In this document: in pieces, positions 33,509 through 43,738 of the stretch
How the letters are laid out: each line of letters starts with the position of its first letter
Position numbering within the stretch: position 1 is the first letter of the stretch
Translations under genes and position numbers: made by a program
Assembly (NCBI GenBank): GCA_005884125.1
Contig: VAXP01000087.1
Location: 1 to 46,324, forward strand
Source of the DNA: Actinomycetota bacterium
GTDB lineage: Bacteria; Actinomycetota; Acidimicrobiia; Acidimicrobiales; AC-35
DNA: 46,324 nucleotides
Reading direction: 5' to 3'
Notes under the pieces: model-generated
What the model saw: only the letters and a program-made list of their open reading frames with translations
Database searches by the model: none
Told to the model about the DNA's origin: nothing

Positions 33509-34621
33509 GTGAAGGGGGTCCCCGACCCGGTGGTCCCCGCCTACGGGGGGGCCTGCGTGGAGGGCCTGGTCCCGGCGCTGCTCAACCGCTTCGAGCACGC
33601 CCCGCCCGCCTGGGTGCCCGAGCCCCTGGCCGGGGCGGAGCAGGTCGTCCTCTTCGTCGTGGACGGGCTGGGATGGGAGCAGTTGAGCGAGCGCGACGTG
33701 CTGGCCCCGACGCTGGCGTCCATGACCGGGGGCCCCATCACCTCGGTGGCCCCCACGACCACGGCCACCGCCCTCACCTCCATAACGACCGGCCTGCCGC
33801 CCGCGGCCCACGGCGTCCTCGGCTACCGGCTGCGGGTGGACACGGGCGAGGTCATGAACGTGCTGCAGTGGCGCACGCCCTCGGGCGACGCCCGTTCCTC
33901 GATCCCCCCGGCCCGGTTCCAGACCGTGCCCGCCTTCATGGGACGCCCCGTGCCCGTGGTGACCCGGGCCGAGTTCGCGTCGACGGGATTCACCCTGGCC
34001 CACCTGGGAGGTGCCCGCCTGCACGGGTGGCGCATGCCCTCGTCCATGGTCCAGGAGGTGGCCGACCTGCTCAAGGCGGGCCAGGGCTTCGTGTACGCCT
34101 ACTACGACGGCGTCGACAAGGTGGCCCACGAGTACGGGATCGGCGCCCACTACGAGGCCGAGCTGATGGCGACGGACAGGCTCGTCGCCGACCTGCTCTC
34201 CGTCCTGCCTCCGGGCGCGGCCCTGGCCGTCACCTCCGACCACGGCCAGGTGCACGTGGGCACGGGGGGCCTTCTGCTCGACGGCGATCTCATGGAGGAC
34301 GTGACGACGCAGTCGGGGGAGGGCAGGTTCCGCTGGCTGCACGCCCGGCCTGGCCGGGCTCCGGGTCTGGCCGGCGCGGCGCGGGACCGCTACGGCGATG
34401 TGGCCTGGGTCCACTCCCGGGAGGAGATCGTGGCCGCGGGGTGGCTGGGCGGCCGGCCCTCGCCCGGGGTCGAGGACCGCCTGGGGGACGTGGCCCTGGT
34501 GCCCTTCGCCCCCGTCGCCTTCCTCGACGGCGCCGAGTCGGGCGAGGCCCGCATGGTCGGTAGGCACGGCTCGCTCACCCCGGCCGAGATGTGGGTACCG
34601 CTGCTGGCCGCCCAGGCCTGA
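33509..34621 (+). CDS. Type I phosphodiesterase / alkaline phosphatase superfamily protein
   Basis: The 370-residue protein has the metal site VVLFVVDGLGWEQL, the nucleophile region SVAPTTTATALTSITTG (Thr as nucleophile), YYDGVDKVAHEYG and TSDHGQVHVG, the metal-ligand order of nucleotide pyrophosphatases and phosphodiesterases. It has no clear signal peptide and could be cytoplasmic. The substrate is not known. Its leaderless promoter faces that of the Rrf2 regulator. The bpa gene follows 19 bp after its stop. Confidence 0.88.
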   Translation: MKGVPDPVVPAYGGACVEGLVPALLNRFEHAPPAWVPEPLAGAEQVVLFVVDGLGWEQLSERDVLAPTLASMTGGPITSVAPTTTATALTSITTGLPPAAHGVLGYRLRVDTGEVMNVLQWRTPSGDARSSIPPARFQTVPAFMGRPVPVVTRAEFASTGFTLAHLGGARLHGWRMPSSMVQEVADLLKAGQGFVYAYYDGVDKVAHEYGIGAHYEAELMATDRLVADLLSVLPPGAALAVTSDHGQVHVGTGGLLLDGDLMEDVTTQSGEGRFRWLHARPGRAPGLAGAARDRYGDVAWVHSREEIVAAGWLGGRPSPGVEDRLGDVALVPFAPVAFLDGAESGEARMVGRHGSLTPAEMWVPLLAAQA

Positions 34622-34640
34622 TCCGGACAAGGATGCGGGC

Positions 34641-35141
34641 ATGCCCGCCGACGAGACCCCCCAGCCGGCGCCCTCGCTCATAGTGGTCAACGACCCCGCG
34701 GCTGCGGGGCCGGGCCAGCCAGCGGAGGGCGCCGACCAGCGAGAGACCGTGGAGGAGCCGGCCAAGGTCATGCGCATCGGCTCCATGATCAAGCAGCTCC
34801 TGGAAGAGGTGAGGGCCGCCCCCATCGACGAGGCCAGCCGGGCCCACCTGCGGGACATCTACGAGACGTCGGTGAAGGAGCTGACGTCGGGGCTCTCACC
34901 CGACCTGGCCGACGAGCTGGCCCGGGTGAAGATCCCCTTCCAGGACGGGACCCCGAGCGAGGCCGAGCTCCGCATCGCCCAGGCCCAGCTGGTGGGCTGG
35001 CTGGAGGGCCTCTTCCACGGCATCCAGGCCACCCTGTTCGCCCAGCAGATGGCGGCCCGCAGCCAGCTGGAGGAGATGCGCAGGCGGGGCCTTCCCCCGG
35101 GCACCGAGGAGGGGCGGGAGCGCCCTGGCACCTATCTCTGA
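34641..35141 (+). CDS. bpa: Bacterial proteasome activator Bpa (PafE)
   Basis: The 166-residue protein contains the conserved DUF2587 core: KVMRIGSMIKQLLEEVRAAP, then SEAELRIAQAQLVGWLEGLF and HGIQATLFAQQMAARSQLEE. It ends GTYL, a C-terminal motif of the type Bpa uses to dock into the alpha-ring pockets of the 20S proteasome (GQYL in mycobacteria). Bpa opens the proteasome gate without ATP and feeds unfolded proteins into it. The protein therefore predicts a proteasome elsewhere in this genome. ATG 34641 is preceded by AAGGA 8 bp upstream. The N-terminal 40 residues are variable. Confidence 0.94.
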   Translation: MPADETPQPAPSLIVVNDPAAAGPGQPAEGADQRETVEEPAKVMRIGSMIKQLLEEVRAAPIDEASRAHLRDIYETSVKELTSGLSPDLADELARVKIPFQDGTPSEAELRIAQAQLVGWLEGLFHGIQATLFAQQMAARSQLEEMRRRGLPPGTEEGRERPGTYL

Positions 35142-35265
35142 GGCTCCCGCGGCCGAGGCTCCGGTTGGGTCCCTGAGGCGGTCCCGGGAGGCCTTTGGCG
35201 GCGCCCGAGGAGACCGGCGCGGCCCCTCCGGGACGCGCTACCCTCGCCTAATCACAGTGGTGTAG

Positions 35266-35286
35266 TTCTCCACAGCCTGTGGACGA
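35266..35286. promoter_or_regulatory. Inverted pair of DnaA-box-like sites upstream of dnaE
   Basis: TTCTCCACA (35266-35274) and TGTGGACGA (35278-35286) are an inverted pair 3 bp apart, with TCCACAGCCTGTGGA forming a perfect palindrome around GCC. Each differs by one base from the actinobacterial DnaA-box forms TTGTCCACA/TGTGGACAA. They lie 40 bp before the likely dnaE start. Confidence 0.35.
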
Positions 35287-35325
35287 CGGGGCCCGGCGCC
35301 GGTGGCGGGGGAAGGAGCGAAGGCA

Positions 35326-38300
35326 GTGGGAGCAGCGGGCGGATCATCTGGGGGTTCCTTCGCCCACCTCCACCTCCACACCGAGTTCTCCATGCTGGAC
35401 GGGGCCGCACGGGTCGCCGACGTCGTCGCCGCGGCCAAGGCCGACGGTCAGCCCGCGGTGGGCATCACCGACCACGGGAACATGTACGGGGTCCTCGACT
35501 TCTACAAGGCCTGCCGGGAGCAGGACGTCACCCCCGTGATCGGGATGGAGGCCTACATGGCGGCCGAGACCCGCCATGAGCGCCCCGTGCGCCGGGGGCG
35601 CATCGACGACACGGGGGGAGAGGGCGAGGAGGGCCAGAAGCTCTACTACCACCTCACCCTGCTGGCCGAGACCACCGAGGGCTACCGCAATCTCATGAAG
35701 CTCTCCAGCGCCGCCTATCTGGAGGGCTACTTCTACAAGCCCCGGCTGGACTGGGAGCTGCTCGAACGCCACCACCAGGGCGTGATGGCCGCCACCGGCT
35801 GCCTGGGCGGCGTCGTGCTCCAGGCCCTGCTGCGGGGAGACCAGGAGGAGGCCACCAGGCTGGCCGGGCGCCTCCAGGACATCTTCGGTCGCGACAACCT
35901 CTTCGTGGAGCTTCAGGACCACGGCCTGGCCAAGCAGCGCGAGACCAACCCCCAGCTCATGGAGATCGCGAGGCGGATCTCGGCCCCGCTGCTGGCCACC
36001 AACGACAGCCACTACGCCCACCGCGACGACGCCGTGGCCCACGACGCCCTCCTGTGCGTGCAGACGGGCGCGTCCATCGACGATCCCAAGCGCTTCAAGT
36101 TCGAGGGCTCGGAGCACTACCTCAAGACCGCGGCCGAGATGCGCCATCTCTTCGCCGAGGCACCGGAGGCCTGCGACAACACGCTCTGGGTGGCCGAGCG
36201 GGCCGGGGTGGAGATCGAGTTCGGCAAGCCCCAGCTCCCCGCCTTCCCCCTGCCTGTGGGCTTCGCCAGCGACGACGACTACCTGCGCCACCTGGCCTTC
36301 GAGGGCGCCCGCCAGCGCTATGGCGACCCCTTGGGGCCGGAGGTGGTGGAGCGCCTCGAGTTCGAGCTCGGCGTCATCTGCGACATGGGCTTCTCCGCCT
36401 ACTTCCTGGTGGTGGGGCGAGGTTCGGCCGCGGGCTGCTGCGTGGCCTACAGCCTGCGCATCGTGGACCTCGACCCCATCCGATACGACCTGCTGTTCGA
36501 GCGCTTCCTCAACCCCGGTCGCAAGCAGATGCCCGACATCGACATGGACTTCGACGAGCGCTACCGGGGCGAGATGATCCGCTACGCGGCGGAGCGCTAC
36601 GGCTGGGACCACGTGGCCCAGATCGTCACCTTCTCCACCATCAAGGCCCGGGCCGCGGTGAGGGACGCGGCGCGCGTCCTGGGTTACCCCTATTCGGTCG
36701 GGGACCGGGTGGCCAAGGCCATGCCCCCGCTGGTCATGGGGCGGGACACCCCTCTGCACGCCTGCCTCGACCAGCACCCCAAGCACCTCGACGGCTACCG
36801 GGTCGCGGCCGAGCTGCGGGAGATGTACGCCCTGGACCCCGACGTGCGCAAGGTGGTCGACGTGGCCCGTGGGCTGGAGGGTCTGCGTCGCCAGGACGGC
36901 ATCCACGCCGCCGCCGTCGTCATCACCCGGGACCCGCTGACCGAGTACCTCCCCATCCAGCGCAAGCCCGAGCCCGGTGGCACCCCCGAAGAGGCGCCCA
37001 TCGTCACCCAGTACGAGATGCACGGGGTGGAGGAGCTGGGCCTGCTCAAGATGGACTTCCTCGGGCTTCGCAACCTGTCGGTCATCGAGCGGGCCCTGGA
37101 CCTCATCGCCGAGTCCACCGGCGCCAGGCCCGACATCGACGCCGTTCCCCTGGACGACGACAAGACCTTCGAGATGCTGAAGCGGGGCGAGTCGATCGGC
37201 GTGTTCCAGCTGGAGGGGGGGCCGATGCGCGCCCTCATGCGCTCGCTGGCTCCGACCGCATACCCGGACGTGGCCGCCCTGGTCGCCCTCTACCGGCCCG
37301 GGCCCATGGCGGCCAACATGCACAACGACTACGCCGACCGAAAGAACGGCCGCAAGCCCGTCACCTTCGTGCACCCCGACGCCGAGGAGATGCTGGCCGA
37401 CACCTACGGCCTCATGATCTACCAGGAGAAGCTCATGCGGGTGGCGCAGCGCTTCGCCGGCTACTCCCTGGAGGAGGCCGACAACCTGCGCAAGGCGTGC
37501 GCCAAGAAGACGCGCTCGGTCATGGAGAAGGAGCGCCAGCAGTTCGTCCAGGGCTGCGAGCGCACCGGCTACGGGACCGAGCTGGGGAACCGCCTGTTCG
37601 ACATCATCGAGCCCTTCGCCGACTACGCCTTCCCCAAGTCCCACGCCTACGGATACGGACTGGTCAGCTACCAGACGGCCTGGCTCAAGGCCAACCACCC
37701 CGTCGAGTACCTGGCCGCCCTCCTTACCAGCGTCAAGGACGACAAGGACAGGACGGCCGTCTACCTGGCCGAGTGCCGCTCCCGGGGCGTGCGCGTGCTC
37801 GTGCCCGACGTCAACCTGTCGGTGTCGGACTTCACCGCCCGGCGGGCCACGGAGGACGAGCGCCAGGAGGGCATCGCCGGATCGATCCCCTTCGGCCTGT
37901 CCGCCATCCGCAACGTGGGCGAGGGCCTGGTCGCCCTGATCGTGGCCGAGCGGGAGGCCGAGGGCCCCTTCCGCGACTTCTACGACTTCTGCGAGCGGGT
38001 GGACCCGGCCGTGCTCAACAAGCGGGCGGTGGAGTCGCTCGTCAAAGCGGGCGCCTTCGACTCTCTGGGCCATCCTCGCAGGGGGCTGTGTCAGGTGTTC
38101 GAGCTCATCGTCGACCGCACCCTGTCGCGCCGGCGGGAGCAGGAGCTCGGGGTGATGAGTCTGTTCGGCGAGCTGGGGTCGCCCACCGACGGCAGCGACG
38201 GCAGCTTCGCCGACAACCGCGTTCCCATCCCCGACGCCGAGTTCGACAAGACACAGCGCCTGGCCTTCGAGAAGGAGATGCTGGGCCTGTACGTCAGCGA

Positions 38301-38877
38301 CCATCCCCTGTTGGGGGCCGAGGCCGTGCTGCGCAAGAGCTGCGACTGCAGCATCGCCGAGCTGCGGGACCAGACCGTGGCCAGCGGGGGACGGGAGGCC
38401 GAGGTCAAGACGGTCGGCGGGGTCGTCACCAACCTGGTGCGCAAGTACACCAAGAAGGGCGAGCTCATGGCCACCTTCGTCCTGGAGGACCTGGAGGCGG
38501 CCATCGAGGGGTGGGTCTTCCCCCGCACCATGCAGGAGTACGGCAGCCTGCTGGCCGAGGACGCGGTGGTCTGCGTCAAGGGCCGCATCGACACCCGCGA
38601 CGACCAGCCCAAGCTCGTCTGCATGGAGGTCCGCCTTCTCGACGTCGCCCCCAATGGCGTCCGTGCCATGGAGATCAAGCTGCCCATGGCCACGCTGACG
38701 GAGTCGGTCATGGGCCGGCTCAAGGCCCTACTGCTCGACCACCCCGGGGACTCGCCCGTGCTCCTCCACCTGGGCGAGACGATCATGCGCCTGTCGGAGG
38801 AGTTCAACGTCGACGCCCGCAACGGCCTCCTGGGCGAGCTGCGCGTGCTCCTCGGTCCCCAGGCCGTGGTGGGCTGA
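35326..38877 (+). CDS. dnaE: DNA polymerase III alpha subunit DnaE, with internal deletion
   Basis: The replicative polymerase (1183 residues from GTG 35326, which has AAGGAG 8 bp upstream; the longer GTG 35302 has none) starts with a PHP domain, HLHLHTEFSMLDG. Its catalytic aspartates are in PDIDMDFDERYRGE and LLKMDFLGLRNLS, and the C-terminal part includes an OB-fold. One piece is missing: between FSAYFLVV and GRGSAAGCCVAY a segment of about 16 residues (E. coli ...WSKDNGVPVGP) is absent, in frame, at 36412-36420. GTGG lies at the join. This removes part of the palm/fingers region, so the polymerase as written would not work; a sequence error is likely. Confidence 0.93.
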   Translation: MGAAGGSSGGSFAHLHLHTEFSMLDGAARVADVVAAAKADGQPAVGITDHGNMYGVLDFYKACREQDVTPVIGMEAYMAAETRHERPVRRGRIDDTGGEGEEGQKLYYHLTLLAETTEGYRNLMKLSSAAYLEGYFYKPRLDWELLERHHQGVMAATGCLGGVVLQALLRGDQEEATRLAGRLQDIFGRDNLFVELQDHGLAKQRETNPQLMEIARRISAPLLATNDSHYAHRDDAVAHDALLCVQTGASIDDPKRFKFEGSEHYLKTAAEMRHLFAEAPEACDNTLWVAERAGVEIEFGKPQLPAFPLPVGFASDDDYLRHLAFEGARQRYGDPLGPEVVERLEFELGVICDMGFSAYFLVVGRGSAAGCCVAYSLRIVDLDPIRYDLLFERFLNPGRKQMPDIDMDFDERYRGEMIRYAAERYGWDHVAQIVTFSTIKARAAVRDAARVLGYPYSVGDRVAKAMPPLVMGRDTPLHACLDQHPKHLDGYRVAAELREMYALDPDVRKVVDVARGLEGLRRQDGIHAAAVVITRDPLTEYLPIQRKPEPGGTPEEAPIVTQYEMHGVEELGLLKMDFLGLRNLSVIERALDLIAESTGARPDIDAVPLDDDKTFEMLKRGESIGVFQLEGGPMRALMRSLAPTAYPDVAALVALYRPGPMAANMHNDYADRKNGRKPVTFVHPDAEEMLADTYGLMIYQEKLMRVAQRFAGYSLEEADNLRKACAKKTRSVMEKERQQFVQGCERTGYGTELGNRLFDIIEPFADYAFPKSHAYGYGLVSYQTAWLKANHPVEYLAALLTSVKDDKDRTAVYLAECRSRGVRVLVPDVNLSVSDFTARRATEDERQEGIAGSIPFGLSAIRNVGEGLVALIVAEREAEGPFRDFYDFCERVDPAVLNKRAVESLVKAGAFDSLGHPRRGLCQVFELIVDRTLSRRREQELGVMSLFGELGSPTDGSDGSFADNRVPIPDAEFDKTQRLAFEKEMLGLYVSDHPLLGAEAVLRKSCDCSIAELRDQTVASGGREAEVKTVGGVVTNLVRKYTKKGELMATFVLEDLEAAIEGWVFPRTMQEYGSLLAEDAVVCVKGRIDTRDDQPKLVCMEVRLLDVAPNGVRAMEIKLPMATLTESVMGRLKALLLDHPGDSPVLLHLGETIMRLSEEFNVDARNGLLGELRVLLGPQAVVG

Positions 38878-38947
38878 CGGGGGGGGCCGGCCCCGGGGCC
38901 GGCTGCAGGGCGGATCGCCGTGAGGCGGACGGAGCGGGACGCACTGC

Positions 38948-38978
38948 TTGGAACGCCCTCGTGGGTTTCCCCTAACCT
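38948..38978 (+). promoter_or_regulatory. Possible promoter of the unknown-function gene at 39027
   Basis: TTGGAA (38948-38953) and TAACCT (38973-38978) are 19 bp apart in an AT-richer part of the 149-bp gap after dnaE. Start of transcription would be near 38985 and AGGAG lies before ATG 39027. Confidence 0.35.
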
Positions 38979-39026
38979 TGGGACCTGACCCACCGGTCCA
39001 GAGCGGCACAGGAGCGCAGAAGAAGC

Positions 39027-39701
39027 ATGGCGATCGTGGTCGACACCAAGGACTGCACGGCTCTGAGCGATTCGGAGCTGGCCGATATGGCCGATATCTG
39101 CGCCGAGGGACCGGCCGGGTTCGACGTTGGCTTCCTCTCCAAGCAGCGGGAGGAGTGGGTCCTGATCACCCAGGCCCGTGAGGGTTCCCGGCTCTGCGGG
39201 TTCTCCTTCTGCACCCTCGAGCGCATCGGGGGTACGCCGTCACTCCTCGTGGGCGTGGCCTCGGTGAAGCGCACCTCCAAGCGGGAGAGCGTGCTCCGGG
39301 CGATCATGGCCGACCAGTACCGCCGGGCCGTTCTCGCCTTTCCCGACGAGGACGTGCTGGTGGGGACGCGCATGGCCGACTCCGGCGCCTTCCTGGCCTT
39401 CCGGGGCCTGGAGGACGTGGTGCCCAGGCCCGGGCACAAGGCCACGGGCGAGGAGCGGGCCTGGGGCCGGCGCCTGGCCAAGCGCTTCGGGGCCGAGGGC
39501 CGCATCGACGACCGCACCTTCGTGCTCGCCGGCGACGGCTCTGCCTGCGGGGTGCTGGACCACGAGGCCCTCAAGCCCGAGGCCGTGGAGCCGGCCGTGG
39601 CCGCCCTCCTCGACACCATCAACGCCGGGCGCTACGACAGCCTGGTCACCTTCGGGTGGGCGATGGCGGAGGACCTGGCCGCCCGCAACCCCGATCGCTG
39701 A
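39027..39701 (+). CDS. Conserved hypothetical protein, possible GNAT-like fold
   Basis: A 224-residue soluble protein that I cannot assign. It opens with MAIVVDTKDCTALSDSELAD and has EEWVLITQAREGSRLCGFSF and a strand-rich middle (TPSLLVGVASVKRTSKRES). A run of AIMADQYRRAVLAFPDEDVL and RMADSGAFLAF follows, which resembles the order of an acetyltransferase-like fold, but no CoA-binding signature is clear. The last part, KPEAVEPAVAALLDTINAGR, is helical. It sits between dnaE and a patatin gene. No transmembrane part or signal peptide is seen. Confidence 0.7.
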   Translation: MAIVVDTKDCTALSDSELADMADICAEGPAGFDVGFLSKQREEWVLITQAREGSRLCGFSFCTLERIGGTPSLLVGVASVKRTSKRESVLRAIMADQYRRAVLAFPDEDVLVGTRMADSGAFLAFRGLEDVVPRPGHKATGEERAWGRRLAKRFGAEGRIDDRTFVLAGDGSACGVLDHEALKPEAVEPAVAALLDTINAGRYDSLVTFGWAMAEDLAARNPDR

Positions 39702-39813
39702 ACCGACCGGGACGAGTCCGTCGGACCCTGTGCCCGTGGGCGCGGGCCGGCCGGGTCCGGCGGCCCTGCCTGCCCTCCACCACATGGATGACCAGGGGAG
39801 CCACACTGGCTCC

Positions 39814-40770
39814 GTGAAGGTCGCCCTGGTGCTCGGTGCCGGTGGGATGGTGGGGATGGCCTACCACGCCGGCGCCCTGCGGGCCCTGGAGGAGGAAGCG
39901 GGCTTCCGCCCTCCCGACGCCGACCTCATCGTGGGGACCAGCGCGGGCAGCGTGCTCGGGGCCTACCTGCGCTCGGGCTGGTCGACCCGGGACTTCTGGG
40001 AGCTGGCCCTGGGGACCCACGAGGCCCTCGGGGGCCTGGGGGACATGGGCCAGGACAGCGAAGCGGCTCCCCTCCTGGAAGCCCTGCCCCGGGCCTTCTC
40101 GCCCGCCTTCCACACTCCCCTGGACCTGGCCCGGCGCTTCCTCGGTTCGGCCTACGTGATGACCCGCTCGGTGGTGCGGGTGCCCACCCCGGCCATGCCC
40201 GGCTTCCTGGCCCACGCCTTCCCCGCCGGTCTGTTCTCCATGGGTCAGGGACGGCGGAGGCTGGCGGCCGAGCTTCCCGACCAGTGGCCGGAGTCGCCCC
40301 TGTGGCTGTGCGCCGTCGACATCGTCTCGGGGGAGCGCATCGTGCTCGGGAGCCGGGGCGCCCCTTCCCTCTCGCCCGGCGTGTACGCGCCGGTGCGCCT
40401 GGGCCGGCGCGTCCTGGTGGACGGGGGCGCCCACTCCACCACCAACCTCGACCTCGCCGTCAGGGCTACGTGCGACGTGGCCATCTGCGTGGCCCCCATG
40501 GCCTTCGACCGCCACGACCCTCCTGATGCCCTGGCAAAGCTCGTTCGCCGGGTGCCGACCCGGGCCCTGGCCATCGAGGCGAACGGGGCCCGACGCCGGG
40601 GCGTGCGCGTGCTTACCCTACGCCCCTCCGCCTCCGAGCTGAGGCTGCACGGGCTGCACATGATGCGGGTCGACGGGCACGACGCGGTGGCCCGCGCCGC
40701 CTACGAGTCCACCGCCCGGGCCGTGACGTCGGAGGCGTTCCGCCAGGTGCTGGGGCCGCTGGCGGCCTGA
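39814..40770 (+). CDS. Patatin-like phospholipase, possibly with internal deletion
   Basis: The protein (318 residues from GTG 39814; ATG 39784 is an alternative) begins VKVALVLGAGGMVGMAYHAG, the oxyanion Gly-rich loop. It has the nucleophile motif GTSAGSVLG and the catalytic Asp in LVDGGAHS, so it should be a Ser-Asp lipid acyl hydrolase. Between RIVLGSRGAPS and PGVYAPVRLG most patatins have an AVAASCA helix; only SLS is found here, so about 12-15 residues may be lost in frame near 40360-40376. The 3' gene is convergent. The substrate is not known. Confidence 0.85.
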   Translation: MKVALVLGAGGMVGMAYHAGALRALEEEAGFRPPDADLIVGTSAGSVLGAYLRSGWSTRDFWELALGTHEALGGLGDMGQDSEAAPLLEALPRAFSPAFHTPLDLARRFLGSAYVMTRSVVRVPTPAMPGFLAHAFPAGLFSMGQGRRRLAAELPDQWPESPLWLCAVDIVSGERIVLGSRGAPSLSPGVYAPVRLGRRVLVDGGAHSTTNLDLAVRATCDVAICVAPMAFDRHDPPDALAKLVRRVPTRALAIEANGARRRGVRVLTLRPSASELRLHGLHMMRVDGHDAVARAAYESTARAVTSEAFRQVLGPLAA

Positions 40771-40826
40771 CGGTCGCACCCGGCGCGCCCCCGGCACGCC
40801 CGGCTCGGCCCAAGCTCAGCCCAGGC

Positions 40827-42827
<2,001 letters not shown>

Positions 42828-42833
42828 CCGGTC

Positions 42834-42843
42834 AGCCTATGGT
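42834..42843. promoter_or_regulatory. Overlapping divergent -10 elements for the DUF255 and SDR genes
   Basis: TAGGCT on the minus strand (42839-42834) and TATGGT on the plus strand (42838-42843) share two bases. The DUF255 GTG begins 6 bp beyond the first and the SDR ATG 8 bp beyond the second, so both mRNAs should be leaderless. Confidence 0.55.
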
Positions 42844-42851
42844 TTGGCGCC

Positions 42852-43604
42852 ATGGATCTCAGACTGGACGGCAAGGTCGCGCTGGTCACGGGCGCATCGA
42901 AGGGGATCGGACGTGCCATCGCCGCGGCCATGGCCGAGGCAGGCGCACGGGTGATGATCTCGTCCCGTAAGGAGGACCAGCTCAAGGAGGCGGCCTCCTC
43001 CATGTCGGGGGAGGTCTCCTGGTACGCGGCCAACGCCGGTGATCCCGAGGCAGCCGAGGCCTGCGTGGCCGCCACCGTCGAGCGCCTCGGTGGCCTGGAC
43101 ATCCTGGTCAACAACGCCGCCACCAACCCCTACATGGGGCCCATGATCGGCATCGACGTGTCCCGGGCCAACAAGACGGTGCAGGTCAACCAGCTCGGCG
43201 TTCTCGTCTGGACCCAGTGCGCCTGGAGGGCGGCCATGTCCGAGCGGGGCGGCTCGGTCATCAACACCGCCTCCACCGGCGGGCTGAGCGTGGAGCCGAC
43301 CATCGGCTACTACAACGTGACCAAGGCCGCCGTCATCCAGCTCACCCGCCAGCTGGCCAACGAGCTGGCGCCCGGGGTGCGGGTCAACGCGCTCGCCCCA
43401 GGGCTGGTGAAGACCGACTTCGCCCGGGCCCTGTGGGAGCCCAATGAAGCGGCCATCGCCAAGGGTTTCCCCCTGCGCCGGCTGGGCGAGCCCGAGGACA
43501 TCGCCGGCGCGGCCGTGTTCCTGGCTTCGGACGCGGCGTCGTGGATCACGGGCCACACCCTGGTCATCGACGGTGGCGCCCTGGTGCGGACCCAGCGCTT
43601 CTAG
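42852..43604 (+). CDS. Short-chain dehydrogenase/reductase (SDR)
   Basis: The 250-residue oxidoreductase starts MDLRLDGKVALVTGASKGIG, with the Rossmann TGxxxGxG loop. It has NNAAT, the catalytic Ser in INTASTGG, and YNVTK carrying the catalytic Tyr and Lys; the end is SWITGHTLVIDGGALV. It should use NAD(P)H to reduce or oxidise a carbonyl or alcohol. The FabG-like style suggests acyl-chain metabolism, in line with the neighbouring acyl-CoA synthetase, but the substrate is not known. ATG 42852 is supported by the -10 element 8 bp before. Confidence 0.94.
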   Translation: MDLRLDGKVALVTGASKGIGRAIAAAMAEAGARVMISSRKEDQLKEAASSMSGEVSWYAANAGDPEAAEACVAATVERLGGLDILVNNAATNPYMGPMIGIDVSRANKTVQVNQLGVLVWTQCAWRAAMSERGGSVINTASTGGLSVEPTIGYYNVTKAAVIQLTRQLANELAPGVRVNALAPGLVKTDFARALWEPNEAAIAKGFPLRRLGEPEDIAGAAVFLASDAASWITGHTLVIDGGALVRTQRF

Positions 43605-43658
43605 AGCCGGCCTGCCTGCGGCCGCGGCCCTGGGCGTCGGCGGTCGTCGCCCCGGCCA

Positions 43659-43697
43659 AGTGTGGAGGATATTTCGCGCATGGCGCGATCAGATCTC
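43659..43697. repeat. Inverted repeat between convergent SDR and acyl-CoA synthetase genes
   Basis: TCGCGC (43674-43679) and GCGCGA (43683-43688) form a perfect hairpin around ATG. Outside it AGTGTGGAG and CTCCACT give a longer imperfect repeat. The stretch is AT-richer than its surroundings and could be a terminator or a protein-binding site. The rest of the 134-bp gap shows nothing. Confidence 0.45.
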
Positions 43698-43738
43698 CAC
43701 TCGATCCGGCGCCGGTCGGACCCGGCCCGGGGCCGGCG

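Noticed and set aside
35344-38304. Open frame of 986 codons on the minus strand opposite dnaE
   Set aside because: It is the antisense of a well-recognised polymerase in very GC-rich DNA, with low-complexity Val/His/Gly composition and no motif.
36054-38975. Open frame of 973 codons on the plus strand overlapping dnaE
   Set aside because: Another frame of the same gene; Arg/Gly/Pro-rich with no domain.
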